From contig CACYYO010000007.1 in NCBI GenBank assembly GCA_902778645.1, positions 1-50,276 of the forward strand: a stretch of 50,276 nt of DNA. Reading direction: 5' to 3'. Origin of the DNA: an uncultured Rhodospirillales bacterium (lineage in GTDB: Bacteria; Pseudomonadota; Alphaproteobacteria; RF32; CAG-239). Both the position numbers and the translations under genes were made by a program. Positions 39,805 to 47,968 of this stretch are shown here, in pieces. How positions within the stretch are numbered: the stretch's first letter is position 1; each line of letters starts with the position of its first letter. A model generated the notes under the pieces. It was given only the letters and a program-made list of their open reading frames with translations. It was not told the DNA's origin and made no database searches.

Positions 39805-39846
39805 ATGTCAACCATGTCAACCAAAATTTTCGGGGTACCGGCTTAA
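39805..39846 (+). CDS. possible micro-ORF, 13 residues
   Basis: Reads MSTMSTKIFGVPA and stops, behind an excellent AAAGGAG ribosome site. The first six codons are a direct repeat of ATGTCAACC. It may be the 5' stub of a lost gene on the plus strand, or a translated leader. Weak evidence beyond the ribosome site. Confidence 0.3.
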   Translation: MSTMSTKIFGVPA

Positions 39847-40082
39847 AATATGCCGCGCTTGAGCCACCCCTATAGGGTTTTTCTTTCAGAAGGACCCAGA
39901 ATATTTATGTCGGCTTGAGAGGCCATAAAAAAAGAGAAAAATCGCCTTTCGACAACTTTCCTCATTCTATTAAAAACATAAGCTAAAAACGGCGAAAATG
40001 TCCATAAAAAGTTTTGCCACATCAGCTATAATAAGTATTTTATAGCTCTACACATCTTAATACATTCATTTATTGTGTAAAT

Positions 40083-40457
40083 CTAATCCACTACAATTAT
40101 ATCGCTCAAGTAATCAAGTGCGCCATTTAATTTTTCGTTGGCAGAACTTCGACACAACCCGAGCTTGAAACAGACATCACGCCACGGCTCATGATTTGCT
40201 CGTAACCATATCAATTTACGCTCGACTTCCGTTAATAGAAATATCCAATCCAAGACTTCATCCAAACGCACAAGTTGTTCTGATGATGGTAAGAGCCTTA
40301 TAGGCTTTCTGTCCTGTTGTAATATTTCAAGCTCTGTATAAATAATATCTGGCCACGCCGTTTTACAGCCTTGAACTTTTACCGGAGGCAGGCGTTTCGC
40401 AACAATAACAGCTTCCTCAAAGCGTTCCATAATCTCTTGTCTTGATAATTTACCCAT
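40083..40457 (-). CDS. DUF6362-like phage regulator
   Basis: A 124-residue protein. RFEEAVIVAKRLPPVKVQGC and TAWPDIIYTELE, then VLDWIFLLTEVERKLIWLRA and WRDVCFKLGLCRSSANEKLN match the DUF6362 pattern of alphaproteobacterial phages, with a C-terminal helix-turn-helix. Likely a DNA-binding late regulator. Overlaps the upstream gene by 8 nt. Confidence 0.75.
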   Translation of the reverse strand: MGKLSRQEIMERFEEAVIVAKRLPPVKVQGCKTAWPDIIYTELEILQQDRKPIRLLPSSEQLVRLDEVLDWIFLLTEVERKLIWLRANHEPWRDVCFKLGLCRSSANEKLNGALDYLSDIIVVD

Positions 40458-41037
40458 GTCGCCGTTCCTTTGAAACTTTATCTAAGATTCTATCAAAATC
40501 GTTGAACAGCCCAAGTTCTAATGCTTTACGATATTTCATGCCTTGCATAAGAAGCCAATCATTTTTGTATTTTGCCTCTAAGTTCTTATATTCCTCAATA
40601 CCCATGACATCTCTAAGGATATTGAATAAAACATAATCTACGGCGTATTTATAATCTGTAAGAAGATGAACACAGCATTTATTCTCTATATCTCTTTGCA
40701 TTAATTCGTGTTCAATACAAAAATAACGTTGCGCTCCTATTGTTTGCTTTTGAACTTGCTCACTTTCTTCTTCTTGATCACTCAATTCTGCCAAAAGGTG
40801 TGCCAGCTTAGGAAATGTCGCTACTTTCTTATATTTGAAAAGATTATAACACGCTTGACGCAACTGAAATTCAGAATAATTACCTAGCTCAGTAATCCAT
40901 TGTTCGATAATTTTTTCTGGCTCTTGTCCACTTTTGGGTTTTCTAAGCCAAGTTGGCTCACCATATAAATCGTATAAAGTCTCGAAAACACAATTCATCA
41001 CTTTATGCTTACGAGTTAAATGATCCATTACAGACAT
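40450..41037 (-). CDS. phage replication protein, lambda gpP-like (tentative)
   Basis: A 195-residue protein. The segment WITELGNYSEFQLRQACYNL followed by KKVATFPKLAHLLAEL resembles the N-terminal part of phage P/helicase-loader proteins, where a short helical bundle ends in a PSPxEF-like motif. It lies directly downstream of a replication initiator-like gene (one base overlap). Assignment rests on that layout. Confidence 0.5.
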   Translation of the reverse strand: MSVMDHLTRKHKVMNCVFETLYDLYGEPTWLRKPKSGQEPEKIIEQWITELGNYSEFQLRQACYNLFKYKKVATFPKLAHLLAELSDQEEESEQVQKQTIGAQRYFCIEHELMQRDIENKCCVHLLTDYKYAVDYVLFNILRDVMGIEEYKNLEAKYKNDWLLMQGMKYRKALELGLFNDFDRILDKVSKERRHG

Positions 41038-41573
41038 TACTCAATTCCTTTGGATTTAAGCAATTCCGCAAAACTCCTGCCATTTTTTTGAGATTCGTCT
41101 TTTGATAAAATATCCGAATGAAATGAGGATATTTTATTTTTTAAACTATTCTTATTTTCTTGAGTCGTGGCTATGGCTTGGACTCTTGACTGGCTTTTTG
41201 TTGGACTTTTGTCGGACATTTTGCTTGTCATTGGTTGGACTTTTTGCTGGACATTTTCAAAAGGCTTTTCTTGAAATAGGTCATATTTTCCAATGGATAT
41301 AAGCGAATATTGGTTGGTCGTTTGCGAGGTTATTACGCCGGACATTTTGAGTTTATCTAGAGATGTCCTTATCTGACGTTCCGAGAGTCTTAATGCCTGC
41401 GCTAGTTCCTGCCTGCCAGTTACGAGTTGTCCACGTTTAACAACGATATTACGCCACCGCTTATCTTCATAATTTGCCGTTAAAAGCAAGTGCATGAATA
41501 AGCGAAAGGTATTTGCATCGCTATACCATTCCCATTCCGTTATACGTCTATGAATTTTAATCCAGCCACTCAT
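41037..41573 (-). CDS. phage replication initiator-like winged-helix protein
   Basis: A 178-residue protein. SGWIKIHRRITEWEWYSDAN, FRLFMHLLLTANYEDKRWRN and RQIRTSLDKLKMSGVITSQT are the typical pattern of DnaD/O-like phage replication proteins with an N-terminal winged helix. The rest is a polar linker. It would bind the phage origin and recruit the downstream gpP-like protein. Confidence 0.75.
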   Translation of the reverse strand: MSGWIKIHRRITEWEWYSDANTFRLFMHLLLTANYEDKRWRNIVVKRGQLVTGRQELAQALRLSERQIRTSLDKLKMSGVITSQTTNQYSLISIGKYDLFQEKPFENVQQKVQPMTSKMSDKSPTKSQSRVQAIATTQENKNSLKNKISSFHSDILSKDESQKNGRSFAELLKSKGIE

Positions 41574-41592
41574 AGCGAATCACAAATTCCGC

Positions 41593-41805
41593 TTATTTGT
41601 TGACTAACGTATTCTGAGCTTTGTTCTTGTTTTCAAACTCAATAACGCTTTCAAGCGAATAAAGGATCTTGCGACCAATTCTTATAAATTCAGGTCCGAA
41701 GCCATAAATGCGCCAATGCTCGATTGTATTTGGATTAACTTTCCACCGCTGAGACAGCTCTTTTGTTGTTAAATAGCTATTAACGCTTGAATTTTGATTT
41801 TCCAT
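41593..41805 (-). CDS. helix-turn-helix excisionase/AlpA-like protein
   Basis: A 70-residue protein with LTTKELSQRWKVNPNTIEHW and then GRKILYSLESVIEFE, the MerR-like HTH_17 fold of excisionases and AlpA regulators. It is the only candidate recombination-directionality or early regulator factor seen in the element. Confidence 0.75.
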   Translation of the reverse strand: MENQNSSVNSYLTTKELSQRWKVNPNTIEHWRIYGFGPEFIRIGRKILYSLESVIEFENKNKAQNTLVNK

Positions 41806-41876
41806 GATTACTTTTTCCTCATAAAATTATTGAAAATTACATTCAAACTTTGAGGAATTAAGTCGCTGAATTACAG

Positions 41877-41983
41877 TCGGATAAGTCAGAGTAAAAATCG
41901 GACGCACTCGGATAATCAGCCGATAAAAAGTGACTTTCGACCGTTCTTATCTATAATTTTAATCAGACACTCGTCCGACTTAT
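41877..41983. repeat. iterated TCGGA/TAAGT motifs upstream of the HTH gene
   Basis: Related short motifs recur: TCGGATAAGTC at 41877, TCGGACGCACT at 41898, TCGGATAATC at 41908, CCGATAAAAAG at 41920 and an inverted GTCCGACTTAT at 41973. Such clusters can be operators or an origin. They lie in the gap between the HTH gene and the next regulator. Confidence 0.4.
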
Positions 41984-42016
41984 GTCATACTTTAGTTGTA
42001 TTTAACTGTGTATAAA

Positions 42017-42700
42017 TTATGTTATCATCAGACAATAATAGCCTTTTGAGCGGTATTTTATACGCGACAATATCGGATGCGAGCGAAACAAATCTCTCAA
42101 ATGTTGCGTTCGCGCTCCGCTATCTATCAACAAATTTTTACCTAATACCCAAGGATTATTTGTTGAGGCAGCCTTATACAATTCTTTGATAATTTTTGCC
42201 TGTAATGGACCGAAAGTATAAACATCGTGTCCAATCATCAGCATATCACTGTCGCTATGCGTGGTTAGATTATTTATAGATTCTATATTGTTATTATCCC
42301 ACAGAGGTAGTTCTGTCTGTTCGCAAGACATCTTATACTTCTGCTCAAATTCTTGTAAATCTTTTAAGAAGATAAGCAAATCAACCTTTGTTATTTGTAT
42401 TCGCTCGGGCTGAACAAGTCTTATTCTTTTAGATTCGGTAGTACTTAGTAGTTCAGAGATAGTCCTTTTATAATGGCGAAACATTATATGGCAATCTTCC
42501 GGTAATACTTTTACGCAACCGGTAAATTCACATACATTTCTCTCATTATTGTTTGCTACATTGGATAATTTGACTGCACAAACTTTAATGTGAGCGTTAA
42601 GTAAGCCATTTTCAATACAGTATTCAACGTCCTTTACTTTTCTATGCCAACGAGTAGCCACTTCTGTAATAGAAAAGTATTCTTTACTCGGGAATGTCAT
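42017..42700 (-). CDS. hypothetical regulator with winged-helix-like N-terminus
   Basis: A 227-residue protein beginning MTFPSKEYFSITEVATRWHR, with an N-terminal MerR-like HTH (ITEVATRWHRKVKDVEYCIE). The middle has two beta-rich segments and the C-terminus FGPLQAKIIKELYKAASTNN and LRDLFRSHPILSRIKYRSKG looks like a second DNA-binding helix. It is the rightmost gene of the element. An AGAGG site precedes the ATG, and a TATAAT lies at 42735-42740 on the minus strand. Precise function unknown. Confidence 0.65.
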   Translation of the reverse strand: MTFPSKEYFSITEVATRWHRKVKDVEYCIENGLLNAHIKVCAVKLSNVANNNERNVCEFTGCVKVLPEDCHIMFRHYKRTISELLSTTESKRIRLVQPERIQITKVDLLIFLKDLQEFEQKYKMSCEQTELPLWDNNNIESINNLTTHSDSDMLMIGHDVYTFGPLQAKIIKELYKAASTNNPWVLGKNLLIDSGARTQHLRDLFRSHPILSRIKYRSKGYYCLMIT

Positions 42701-42831
42701 TGTAACCTCTCTTGAAAATTAAGTTTAGGGTTACATTATAATATTAGTTATTTAATATAAGATTACACAAAAATCACTACTTTTGGTAGTAATTCAATAA
42801 AATAAAAAAACGCAAAATGGAATTTAAAAAT

Positions 42832-42857
42832 AAAAAAAAACCTTGAAAACTCAAGGT
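42832..42857 (-). terminator. terminator of tRNA-Thr
   Basis: Minus strand ACCTTGA-GTTT-TCAAGGT, a perfect 7-bp stem, followed by nine T. Confidence 0.85.
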
Positions 42858-42864
42858 CTTAAAA

Positions 42865-42940
42865 TGGTGCCGACAGAGAGACTTGAACTCCCGACCAACC
42901 GATTACAAATCGGTTGCTCTACCAACTGAGCTATGTCGGC
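42865..42940 (-). tRNA. tRNA-Thr, anticodon UGU
   Basis: A full cloverleaf on the minus strand: acceptor GCCGACA/TGTCGGC, D-arm GCTC-AGTTGGTA-GAGC, anticodon stem ACCGA/TCGGT with loop TTTGTAA, T-arm GGGAG-TTCAAGT-CTCTC, discriminator A and encoded CCA (42867-42865). It has its own promoter and terminator. Its 3' end faces the prophage. Confidence 0.97.
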
Positions 42941-42956
42941 ATAGCAACTGAAAATG

Positions 42957-42985
42957 CTTATATATTACTACCTTTCCAATGTCAA
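42957..42985 (-). promoter_or_regulatory. promoter of tRNA-Thr
   Basis: Minus strand TTGACA (42985-42980), 17-nt spacer, TATAAG (42962-42957), ending 16 nt before the tRNA. Confidence 0.75.
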
Positions 42986-43235
42986 CAAGAATTTTAGAAA
43001 TTTTCGTTTTTATTAACATTTGTCGAAACTCATAATACATATACATACATATATCAACAAAAAAGGCTCATCCGAGTGAGCGCCGAGTGAGTGAGCAACA
43101 AACAGTTTATGACTCCACCGATAACTTTAAAACAGGTCAAATTTAAAATAAAAACTCTTGAAACCTTTACCCACAAAAGAAAAAGTCTTTAAATTCAATA
43201 GTTTAAAATTATGGAGATTCAATAGCTTACCTTGT

Positions 43236-43273
43236 TTACAAATCAGTAGCTCTACCAACTGAGCTATGTTGGC
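43236..43273 (-). pseudogene. 5' half of a tRNA-Thr (partial tRNA)
   Basis: Minus strand reads GCCAACATAGCTCAGTTGG and continues through the D-arm and anticodon loop TTTGTAA, closely matching tRNA-Thr positions 1-38; after that the match stops. The 3' anticodon strand, T-arm and acceptor are missing. A break in the anticodon loop is a common crossover place for integrases. The segment 42941-43393 otherwise holds two promoters and no gene. Confidence 0.75.
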
Positions 43274-43288
43274 TCAAGCACTTTGAAG

Positions 43289-43317
43289 TATATATACTAG
43301 CCGTTTTTCATTGTCAA
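43289..43317 (-). promoter_or_regulatory. promoter of the truncated tRNA-Thr
   Basis: Minus strand TTGACA (43317-43312), 17-nt spacer, TATATA (43294-43289), 15 nt before the tRNA half. The spacer and leader differ from those of the intact tRNA, so this is a separate tRNA promoter and not a recent copy. Confidence 0.65.
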
Positions 43318-43393
43318 TATAAAAATTTAATCTATCTTCATTAACCGCGCTTTAAGATATCTCCCGTATTATCAATTCCATAAGGAGTAAAGG

Positions 43394-44281
43394 ATGAAAA
43401 AGTTTATTTTATTGTTATGGACAATACTCTGCTTTTCAATCAACGCACAAGCAGAAATTGATCCGGCACAAGCTTATGCAGTTGCCCTCAAAGGAACACC
43501 ATCAGACCTCAAAAAACTCCTTCACGCCGGATACGATGTTAATCGCCCTCATAAGTGCAACACCTTGTTGACGGCTGCTATCAAAAGCGGTGCTGAAGAA
43601 CCTGTCTTACCGGAAACACCTGATGATACCTTGCGCAAGATCACTCTATTGCTCAATGCCGGTGCCGACGTTAACTTTACACCTTGTCCCGAAAGCGGAA
43701 TGCTCCCCTTATCATGGGCGATAGCTTTACCTCTCTTGGTTGAAGAACAGGAAAAAGAAGCTATAAGTGCTTTCGAGAATCAGGTAACTGAAACCGCCGA
43801 TTACTGTGACTACCAAGTGGTCACGCCCAAACCTTGCCGCTACCTGACAGAAGAAGAACAACAAAAAATCAAAAACCATATTCACGAACAGTTTGCCTTA
43901 CAACAGCAAAAGTTAAAACCTCTACACATGAGAATTATTAAGCTTTTACTCAACCGTGGTGCTAGCATCGATAAAAGTGACCTCAGTGCCCAAACACCTC
44001 TGCTTTATGCCTCTACCCTGCCGGGAAACTATGCTTTAGAAACTGTACAATATCTGCTGTCCAAAGGTGCGTCGACAAATACCATCAATGCAGAAAACCA
44101 GACGCCGTTATTCTTTGCACACGTTCGAAACCACCCTGAGGTTGTTAATCTACTCATGGAATATGGTGCTGATCCGACAGTACAAGACAGTCGCGGTTTC
44201 CTTTTTAATCAATCCAAAACCGCAACTTTCCGTACCGTTATGAGTGATGAAGATTCAATATTGCTGGAAATTCTCTATTAA
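43394..44281 (+). CDS. exported ankyrin-repeat protein
   Basis: A 295-residue protein with a Sec signal peptide (MKKFILLLWTILCFSINAQA, cleavage expected after AQA). It carries degenerate ankyrin repeats: LKKLLHAGYDVNRPHKCNTL, ITLLLNAGADVNF, IIKLLLNRGASIDK with TPLLYAS, VQYLLSKGASTNT with TPLFFA, and VVNLLMEYGADPTVQD. An insertion of about 60 residues interrupts the middle and has a pair of Cys. It would act in the periplasm or outside the cell by protein binding. AAGGAG precedes the ATG. Stands alone. Confidence 0.85.
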   Translation: MKKFILLLWTILCFSINAQAEIDPAQAYAVALKGTPSDLKKLLHAGYDVNRPHKCNTLLTAAIKSGAEEPVLPETPDDTLRKITLLLNAGADVNFTPCPESGMLPLSWAIALPLLVEEQEKEAISAFENQVTETADYCDYQVVTPKPCRYLTEEEQQKIKNHIHEQFALQQQKLKPLHMRIIKLLLNRGASIDKSDLSAQTPLLYASTLPGNYALETVQYLLSKGASTNTINAENQTPLFFAHVRNHPEVVNLLMEYGADPTVQDSRGFLFNQSKTATFRTVMSDEDSILLEILY

Positions 44282-44518
44282 TTATAAAGTTTTCTGCACA
44301 TCTTTCAGAACCCGATCGACCTTTTTTTCCGCGGCATGAATTGTATCACTGACATTGTATTCATCGTGCAAATGATCAGCAATGTGTTTAACCTTGTGCC
44401 AAAAACCGTTTTCCCAGGCAATGAGTGTTCCCCAAATAGCCATAACAGAAACCACAATGGTAAAAATAGCCTCGGTAATTTCAAGTTTATCTTTAAATGT
44501 CCAATTATTTTTTTGCAT
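44282..44518 (-). CDS. small single-pass membrane protein
   Basis: A 78-residue protein with one membrane segment (AIFTIVVSVMAIWGTLIAW) between a short charged start and a helical His/Asp/Lys-rich tail (VKHIADHLHDEYNVSD). Its stop abuts that of the ankyrin gene in convergent orientation. Function unknown. Confidence 0.55.
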   Translation of the reverse strand: MQKNNWTFKDKLEITEAIFTIVVSVMAIWGTLIAWENGFWHKVKHIADHLHDEYNVSDTIHAAEKKVDRVLKDVQKTL

Positions 44519-44598
44519 ACGACAGAGATAATCGTAAAATTTTGAGTTTCAAGAAAATTAACTTGAAATTATAACAATATCTTTTATTATCATAAACG

Positions 44599-44749
44599 TA
44601 AGCAGGTGTTCTGCTTATGGGGTCTCGAAGCCTCCCTGAAAAAAAATAACTCCTTCTTTAGAAGAGGGAGATGGTGGAATATATTGAATACACCATACTG
44701 TTTTCTGGCAGTTTCGAGCTCCCTCGCCTTTATTTAAGGCGAGTTTTTT
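44599..44749 (+). ncRNA. structured RNA candidate with intrinsic terminator
   Basis: A 5' hairpin TAAGCAG-GTGTT-CTGCTTA (44599-44617), then a long helix in which GGGGTCTCGAA (44619-44629) pairs with TTCGAGCTCCC (44713-44723; one mismatch, one G-U). Within this helix are hairpins CTTCT/AGAAG and ATGGTG/CACCAT. A perfect terminator follows: CTCGCCTT-TATTT-AAGGCGAG with six T. The overall design fits a stand-alone sRNA (6S-like rod shape is possible) or a leader that attenuates the XRE gene. No family identified. Confidence 0.6.
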
Positions 44750-44783
44750 GTTTTTAATTTAACAAAAATAAGGAGTTCAACAA

Positions 44784-44993
44784 ATGAGTGGTAAACAAAT
44801 CCGAAGAGACATCGGCAGACAATTAGGAGCTTTACGTCGTTATAAAAAACTATCTCTGCAAAAAGTTTCTAAAGCGACTAAAATTAATATCAATACTATA
44901 GATGAAATTGAAATGGGTATCATCCGCCCTTGGGAATGTTACACGAAACTCAGAAATTATTATAATTGCGACATTAAACTGGTTGAAAAATAA
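44784..44993 (+). CDS. XRE-family small transcriptional regulator
   Basis: A 69-residue protein: a single Cro/CI-type helix-turn-helix (GRQLGALRRYKKLSLQKVSK then INTIDEIEMG) and a short end IKLVEK. AAGGAG lies before the ATG. It is preceded by the structured RNA and its terminator, and followed by its own terminator. Confidence 0.8.
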   Translation: MSGKQIRRDIGRQLGALRRYKKLSLQKVSKATKININTIDEIEMGIIRPWECYTKLRNYYNCDIKLVEK

Positions 44994-45000
44994 GCAACAA

Positions 45001-45025
45001 AAAAGCACTCAAAAGAGTGCTTTTT
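45001..45025 (+). terminator. terminator of the XRE gene
   Basis: AAAGCACTC-AAAA-GAGTGCTTT, a perfect 9-bp stem with T-run. Confidence 0.85.
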
Positions 45026-45077
45026 CATCACAACTACTATTACGAAAATCACAAATAATGAGGTTAATAGTAGGCGT

Positions 45078-45148
45078 CTAGGGCAGAAGTACCGCAGCGT
45101 ACAAAAAAAGTACGTGAGGACACTTCTGTCCCGAAGACAACGCCCTAG
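45078..45148. repeat. long imperfect inverted repeat downstream of pnp
   Basis: Outer arms CTAGGGC (45078-45084) and GCCCTAG (45142-45148). An inner arm GGGCAGAAGTACCGC then GTAC pairs with GTAC...ACTTCTGTCCC around an A7 loop, with a few mismatches. No T-run on either side, so it is unlikely to be an intrinsic terminator. It could be an RNA processing element, a small mobile repeat (REP/MITE-like) or a structured 3' UTR. Confidence 0.5.
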
Positions 45149-45155
45149 TAACCCA

Positions 45156-47282
45156 TTAGGCGTGATTTTCTAGGTCTTCACCTGTCTCTTGGTTCACCCT
45201 CTTCGCAGAAAGTTTAACCTTACCACGATTATCTGTGCCTAAGCATTTAACCCACATGGTATCACCCTCTTTATAGAAGTCAGAAACAGAGGCAATACGC
45301 TCGTTTTTAACTTCTGAGATATGAACCAAACCTTCGGTCTGACCGAGGAAGCGAACAAATGCACCGAAATCCATAATCTTGGTAATAGTGCCTTTGTAAA
45401 TTTTTCCTTCTTCAGGAACGGCAACAATACCCAAAATCCAATTCAAAGCCGCATCGCCGTTTTCCTTCTTGAGAGACGCGATTCTGACCACACCGTCATC
45501 TTCGATATCAATTTTGCAGCCAGTAGTTTCGGTAATTTCACGAATAACCTTACCGCCTGAACCGATAACTTCGCGGATTTTATCAACCGGAATCTTAATA
45601 GCAACAATGCGCGGTGCTTTATCAGAAACGTGTGGACGAGGCTCGGCAATAGCTTTTGCCATTTCACCCAAAATGTGAATACGACCTTCATGCGCCTGAG
45701 CCAAAGCCGTTTGCATAATTTCTTTAGTGATCGATGTAATTTTAATATCCATCTGCAAAGCTGTCACACCGTCTTTTGTACCGGCAACCTTAAAGTCCAT
45801 ATCGCCAAGGTGGTCTTCATCACCCAAGATATCTGTCAAGACGGCAACACGACCATCTTCTTCCTTAATCAAGCCCATAGCAATACCGGCAACAGGTTTA
45901 CGCATCGGCACACCGGCAGACATCAAAGACATCGTTGTTCCGCAAACGGTCGCCATAGAAGATGATCCGTTAGACTCCATAATATCAGACACAACTCTGA
46001 TTGTATAAGGAAAAGAGTCCTTATCTTTCGGCAACATCGGATGAATAGCACGCCAAGCCAATTTACCATGACCGATTTCACGACGTCCCGGAGAACCGAT
46101 ACGACCACATTCACCAACTGAGAACGGCGGGAAGTTGTAGTTAAGCATAAAGTCTTCTTTATATTCATCCATCAAACCATCAACGATTTGTGCGTCTTCG
46201 CCTGTTCCTAAAGTTGTTACAACCAAAGCCTGTGTTTCACCACGCGTGAAAATAGCTGAACCGTGAGCCATCGGCAAAACATCTACTTCACACTGAATCG
46301 GGCGAACTGTCTTAGTGTCACGTCCGTCAATACGATGACCCGTTGTCAAAACTTTCTCACGAACAACTTTGTGCATGATAGCTTCGATAACATCGCCGAT
46401 ATAGCGTTGTTCAATTTCATTTTCAGGGTCAATGGTCGCTTTAACTTCTTCACTGGCCTGACCAACCAAAGTACCACGCGCTAATTTGTCGGTAACTTTG
46501 AAAGCCTCTTCATACTTACCGATAAATTGCTTTTCGATACGATTGTACAAATCATAATATTCTTGAGGAAATACCGGAGATTCCCATTTTTCTTTACCGG
46601 CTTCTTGAGCCAATTCGTTAATCATTTTGATAACCGGCTGGAAACTCTCAAAACCGAACATAACCGCATTGAGCATGGTTTCTTCTGACAACTCTTGAGC
46701 CTCAGATTCTACCATCAAAACACCTTCATTTGTACCGGCAACAACCAATTCCAAATCTGTTTCTTTGAGTTGCTCAATAGTCGGATTCAAAACATATTGA
46801 CCGTTGATATAGCCGACTTTAGCTCCACCGATAGGCCCTAAGAACGGAATCCCTGAAACAGCCAAAGCCGCAGAAGCAGCCAACATTGCCGGAATATCAG
46901 AGTCTGTCTTTTGATCATGAGACAAGACCGTACAAATGATTTGAACTTCATTTTTGAAAGCATCAGGGAACAACGGACGTATAGGTCTGTCAATCAAACG
47001 AGAGAGTAAAACCTCACGCTCGCTGGGTTTACCTTCGCGCTTCATAAAACCGCCCGGAATTTTACCGGTTGCATAATATTTTTCCTGATAGTTAACGGTT
47101 AACGGAAAGAAATCCTGATCTGCCTTAACCTCTTTAGCGGCACAAACAGTCGCAATAACCTCTGTCTCTCCATATTTTACAACAACAGCACCGGTGGCCT
47201 GACGAGCCAATTTGCCGGTTTCAAAAACTAACGGACGTCCGCCCCATTCGATCTCTTTGCGGACAACTTTAAAATCAATCAT
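45156..47282 (-). CDS. pnp: polyribonucleotide nucleotidyltransferase (PNPase)
   Basis: A 708-residue protein, the usual length. It has two RNase PH domains (N-terminal [20 protein letters not shown]; second with [20 protein letters not shown] and [20 protein letters not shown]), a KH domain ([20 protein letters not shown]) and an S1 domain ([20 protein letters not shown]). It degrades RNA 3' to 5' by phosphorolysis and works in the degradosome. It follows rpsO, the widespread order. Between them are hairpins likely to control it. Confidence 0.98.
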   Translation of the reverse strand: MIDFKVVRKEIEWGGRPLVFETGKLARQATGAVVVKYGETEVIATVCAAKEVKADQDFFPLTVNYQEKYYATGKIPGGFMKREGKPSEREVLLSRLIDRPIRPLFPDAFKNEVQIICTVLSHDQKTDSDIPAMLAASAALAVSGIPFLGPIGGAKVGYINGQYVLNPTIEQLKETDLELVVAGTNEGVLMVESEAQELSEETMLNAVMFGFESFQPVIKMINELAQEAGKEKWESPVFPQEYYDLYNRIEKQFIGKYEEAFKVTDKLARGTLVGQASEEVKATIDPENEIEQRYIGDVIEAIMHKVVREKVLTTGHRIDGRDTKTVRPIQCEVDVLPMAHGSAIFTRGETQALVVTTLGTGEDAQIVDGLMDEYKEDFMLNYNFPPFSVGECGRIGSPGRREIGHGKLAWRAIHPMLPKDKDSFPYTIRVVSDIMESNGSSSMATVCGTTMSLMSAGVPMRKPVAGIAMGLIKEEDGRVAVLTDILGDEDHLGDMDFKVAGTKDGVTALQMDIKITSITKEIMQTALAQAHEGRIHILGEMAKAIAEPRPHVSDKAPRIVAIKIPVDKIREVIGSGGKVIREITETTGCKIDIEDDGVVRIASLKKENGDAALNWILGIVAVPEEGKIYKGTITKIMDFGAFVRFLGQTEGLVHISEVKNERIASVSDFYKEGDTMWVKCLGTDNRGKVKLSAKRVNQETGEDLENHA

Positions 47283-47386
47283 ATATTTCTTTCCTTTTCT
47301 AATATATCTCTTTTACTACCATTCGAAAGAGCCCTCTCTTCCGAACCACCTGCCGGCTCACCCGAACAGGATTTAAAAACAAAGCA

Positions 47387-47405
47387 AGGGGCATTTATCG
47401 CCCCT
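47387..47405 (-). terminator. terminator-like hairpin in the pnp leader
   Basis: AGGGGC-GATAAAT-GCCCCT on the minus strand, followed by TGCTTTGTTTTT. It stands about 105 nt before the pnp start and after the large hairpin behind rpsO; it may end rpsO transcripts or attenuate pnp. Confidence 0.55.
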
Positions 47406-47525
47406 AAACTTTATTAAATAGTCCATAGGTCAAAGTAAGTAAAAATTGAATTTTTAACTTGTAATATATTCATTTTCCTTACCCCTGACCTCTTTAACAT
47501 CTTTATCACAAACTCCGACTTTGCA

Positions 47526-47629
47526 GAAGTTTGATAAAGGGGATTGCTATTGAGCGCTTTTTGAATGCGGTGTACAAATTAGTACATAAATGAAAAAAGC
47601 GCCAATTTGAATCCCCTTTTGCAAACTTC
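47526..47629 (-). other. large rpsO-pnp intergenic hairpin
   Basis: Arms of about 36 nt (47594-47629 and 47526-47562) are almost complementary: GAAGTTTG, AAAGGGGATT, ATTG and GCGCTTTTT pair, with only a few mismatched bases between. The loop has a further TGTAC/GTACA stem. It starts directly after the rpsO stop. In E. coli the rpsO-pnp region has an RNase III-cut hairpin that controls pnp; the same role is likely here by position. Confidence 0.7.
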
Positions 47630-47899
47630 TTACCTGCGGATGTTCAACTTTTTGATAATGTCTGCATAGCGTGATTCACTTGTCGACTTCAAGTGATCCA
47701 ACAAGTGACGGCGTTTGCTGACCATCTTCATCAAACCCAAACGAGAGTGTAAATCTTTCTTATGAGTATTGAAGTGCTCAATCAAAGCATTGATTCTGTA
47801 TGTCCAAATTGCGATTTGAACTTCAGGACAACCGCTATCATTAGCTGAGCGACCAAATTCTTTAATTAATTCTTGTTTTTTTTCATTAGTAATCGACAT
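47630..47899 (-). CDS. rpsO: ribosomal protein S15
   Basis: An 89-residue protein with the S15 pattern: [60 protein letters not shown] and [20 protein letters not shown]. It binds 16S rRNA early in 30S assembly. Located between truB and pnp as in most proteobacteria. Confidence 0.98.
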   Translation of the reverse strand: MSITNEKKQELIKEFGRSANDSGCPEVQIAIWTYRINALIEHFNTHKKDLHSRLGLMKMVSKRRHLLDHLKSTSESRYADIIKKLNIRR

Positions 47900-47968
47900 C
47901 TGTTTTTCCTTTTCATTTTTATCATTAAAACAAGCAAACCGCTAACAAAAACTAAACCAGTGAACCCG

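Larger units (their letters stand above)
10148..42740 (-). mobile_element. lambda-type siphovirus prophage, apparently without integrase
   Basis: A nearly complete leftward set of replication, packaging (lambda gpA-type terminase), capsid, tail and lysis genes spans about 32.6 kb. Gene order is that of lambdoid tailed phages with long non-contractile tails. I found no integrase, transposase, CI-like repressor or duplicated attachment core. The left limit is set at the HU stub and the right limit between the last phage-like gene (42700) and the tRNA-Thr terminator; both limits are approximate. The 3' end of tRNA-Thr faces the element, a usual target position, but no copy of that end was seen near 10.1 kb. 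Confidence 0.85.

Noticed and set aside
42017-42700. Integrase at the right end of the prophage
   Set aside because: No tyrosine (R-H-R-Y) or serine recombinase motifs are present; the protein looks like a DNA-binding regulator.
43022-43100. TATACATACATATAT run and repeated GAGTGAG as a possible CRISPR-like or satellite array
   Set aside because: Units are too short and irregular, with no spacers; simple low-complexity sequence.
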